From Nitrospinae bacterium CG22_combo_CG10-13_8_21_14_all_47_10 (GTDB lineage: Bacteria > Nitrospinota > Nitrospinia > Nitrospinales > VA-1), in NCBI GenBank assembly GCA_002786505.1, contig PCTK01000178.1, forward strand, positions 1 to 7,348: a stretch of DNA of 7,348 bases. Reading direction: 5' to 3'. The notes below the pieces were generated by a model, which ran no database searches, had not been told where the DNA came from, and was given only the letters and a program-made list of their open reading frames with translations. Shown here in pieces: positions 5,654-7,348 of the stretch. The position numbers and the translations under genes are program-made. How positions within the stretch are numbered: position 1 is the stretch's first letter; each line of letters opens with the position of its first letter.

Positions 5654-7348
5654 TTGAAATTTGAAGATGTGTTAGGAACCCAGGTTCTTTTTCTTGATGG
5701 GGCCATGGGAACCATGGTGCAGAACCTGGAGTTGGAAGATTCCGCCTTTGGCGGTGCCGCGTTTAAAATGCTGACCGATCTGTTGATTTTTTCCCGCCCG
5801 GATGACCTGGAAGGCATTCACCTGAAATATCTGTCTGCCGGGGCAAACCTGATTGAGACCAACACCTTTGGCGCCTCTCCCCTGCGTCTGGCGGAATTCG
5901 ATTTTACGCAAATCGACCTGGCAGATATCAAAGCGATACCACCCGCCCTCGATATAAGAAAATCCGATTACGCCGCAATCACTTACCATTTGAATGTCGA
6001 AGGTTGCCGCATTGCCCGAAAGGCGATCGACCGTTATAAAGCTTCGTCCGACTACGATGGGCGGCCCCTGTTCATTGCTGGTTCCATTGGGCCTTCCAAC
6101 TATGTTTTATCCAAGACCGAAGCCGATCTCAAAAAGGCGACCTGGGCGCAAATTGTTGACAACAACAAAAAGCAGGTTTTGGGTTTAATCGAAGGTGGCG
6201 CCGATGTTCTCCTGTTTGAAACGCAACAGGATATTCTGGAACTGAAAGCATCCCTGATCGGTGCGAATGAGGCCTTCAGGGAGACCGGGAAAAAGGTTCC
6301 TGTTATTGCCCAGGTCACGGTGGACGGGTTCTCAAAGATGCAGATTTTCAACACCGATATTCACGCGGCCTATGTGGCGGTTCAGGGCATGGGAATTTCT
6401 GCTTTCGGCATCAACTGCAACACCGGACCGGAACTGATGGAAAGGACCGTGGAAAAACTTAGTCGCGTTTGTGGTCACCCGATATCCATTGTGCCCAATG
6501 CCGGGCAACCTGTCTCCGAAGACGGCAAAACCTGTTACAAACTGCAACCGGAAGAAATGGCTGACTATGTTGAGCGTTTCGTAAAAGATTTCGGGGTTTC
6601 CATTATTGGCGGTTGTTGCGGCACCACGCCGGAACATATTCGTGCCTTGTCAAACCGTTTGAAAGGCGTGGTTCCGAACAGAAAAAAAATAGGGAAACAG
6701 GTTTATGTCTCCGGCCCGCAGGAGGCGGTGGCCCTTGACAGTTCAGAAGCGTTACTGCGCATTGGTGAAAGGCTGAACGTCAGAGGCAGTCTAAAGGTTC
6801 GCGAAGCGGTGGAGCGCGACGATGGCATCCAGATGTCCACACTGGAAGAGGTAGCCGAAGAGCAGGTCAAGGATCTGGGGATCGAAATTATAGACGTTTG
6901 TATGGACAGCAACATCGTCGAAACCGAAGCGGTATTGACCGAAACCATTTATGAGTTGACCAGCGATTTCAAGGGGGTTATGTGCATCGACTCGTTTTCG
7001 GTTGAGGCGCTCAAGCAGGCTATTGAAGTCTATCCCGGCAGGCCGATTATCAACTCCATCAGTCTGGAAGAATATCAGGATGGAGTGAGCAAACTCGATG
7101 CGGTGCTATCTCAAACCGCGGAACATTACCCGGTCTACATCGCTTTGGTGAATGGACCGGAGGGGCCGGGCCAGACCGCTGACGAAAAATATGAGTTGGC
7201 GGCAGAAATTGTGAAACAGGCCGGAGAAAAATTCAATGTCTTGCCGGACCAGATTATTATTGATGTCAATGCCTACCCCATTGGGTCGGAGTCGGTGGAA
7301 GGTCTCAATTTTTGCGTCGAGACTTTGAAATGTCTGCCGCGTATCAAA
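5654..7348 (+). CDS. metH: Cobalamin-dependent methionine synthase, N-terminal part (runs off the right edge)
   Basis: MetH moves a methyl group from 5-methyltetrahydrofolate to homocysteine through cob(I)alamin, the last step of methionine synthesis in the cytoplasm. The 565 codons present hold the whole homocysteine-binding domain (~5-345): LDGAMGT at 14-20, TNTFGAS near 75, and zinc ligands C255 (GINCNTGP) and C321-C322 (GGCCGTT). The first part of the pterin-binding domain follows from GERLNVRG (371-378): IIDVCMDSN (412-420), CIDS (D446), NSIS (N467) and IIDVNAYPIG (D537). E. coli MetH has about 1,227 residues, so the rest of the pterin domain and the B12-binding and activation domains lie beyond the window. 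Residues 83-115 form a longer stretch than in E. coli MetH before the FIAGSIGPSN segment. The start is taken as TTG 5654 because a TAA precedes it in frame; GTG 5669 is the alternative. No frameshift is seen. Confidence 0.93.
   Translation, partial: MKFEDVLGTQVLFLDGAMGTMVQNLELEDSAFGGAAFKMLTDLLIFSRPDDLEGIHLKYLSAGANLIETNTFGASPLRLAEFDFTQIDLADIKAIPPALDIRKSDYAAITYHLNVEGCRIARKAIDRYKASSDYDGRPLFIAGSIGPSNYVLSKTEADLKKATWAQIVDNNKKQVLGLIEGGADVLLFETQQDILELKASLIGANEAFRETGKKVPVIAQVTVDGFSKMQIFNTDIHAAYVAVQGMGISAFGINCNTGPELMERTVEKLSRVCGHPISIVPNAGQPVSEDGKTCYKLQPEEMADYVERFVKDFGVSIIGGCCGTTPEHIRALSNRLKGVVPNRKKIGKQVYVSGPQEAVALDSSEALLRIGERLNVRGSLKVREAVERDDGIQMSTLEEVAEEQVKDLGIEIIDVCMDSNIVETEAVLTETIYELTSDFKGVMCIDSFSVEALKQAIEVYPGRPIINSISLEEYQDGVSKLDAVLSQTAEHYPVYIALVNGPEGPGQTADEKYELAAEIVKQAGEKFNVLPDQIIIDVNAYPIGSESVEGLNFCVETLKCLPRIK

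Overview
The window reads as ordinary chromosome of a Gram-negative bacterium. Three things suggest this: a lipoprotein with a lipobox, a second Sec-type signal peptide, and a cobalamin-type methionine synthase. Base composition is close to even G+C. The metH style, the TPR-rich content and the G/C-run intergenic repeats would suit Nitrospinota or a deltaproteobacterial-type lineage. That placement is a low-confidence impression, because no rRNA or marker phylogeny can be run here.

Layout. Bases 1-230 hold no secure gene. They contain a series of short hairpins, an open frame that enters from the left edge and stops at 140-142, a perfect TATAAT box (171-176) and a strong ribosome binding site (216-222). 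Three plus-strand genes follow closely: a secreted protein of unknown function (231-974), a DegT/ArnB/PseC-type sugar aminotransferase (980-2137) and a TPR protein (2178-3428). The first two are 5 bases apart and the third follows after 40 bases, so they probably form one transcription unit. It would end near a GC hairpin that touches the last stop codon.

Bases 3429-3686 lie between convergent genes and are full of repeats. A perfect 13-bp inverted repeat (3478-3490 and 3618-3630) encloses a REP-like hairpin and a palindromic C-run/G-run block, which looks like a small non-autonomous mobile element. On the far side, a minus-strand ParB-domain protein (3687-4649) and a plus-strand lipoprotein with a formylglycine-generating-enzyme-like fold (4648-5541) are arranged head to head. 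Their start codons overlap inside one CATG, so each gene's control region must lie within the other gene. The lipoprotein appears to lack both catalytic cysteines of true FGE.

A 112-base gap with a promoter-like site and a 10-bp palindrome precedes metH (from TTG 5654), which runs off the right edge. Its homocysteine domain is complete, with three zinc-binding cysteines, and its methyltetrahydrofolate domain is partly present.

I see no phage, CRISPR, toxin-antitoxin or defence cassette. The most notable items are the repeat element, the overlapping divergent start codons, the orphan ParB-like protein and the apparently non-catalytic FGE-like lipoprotein.
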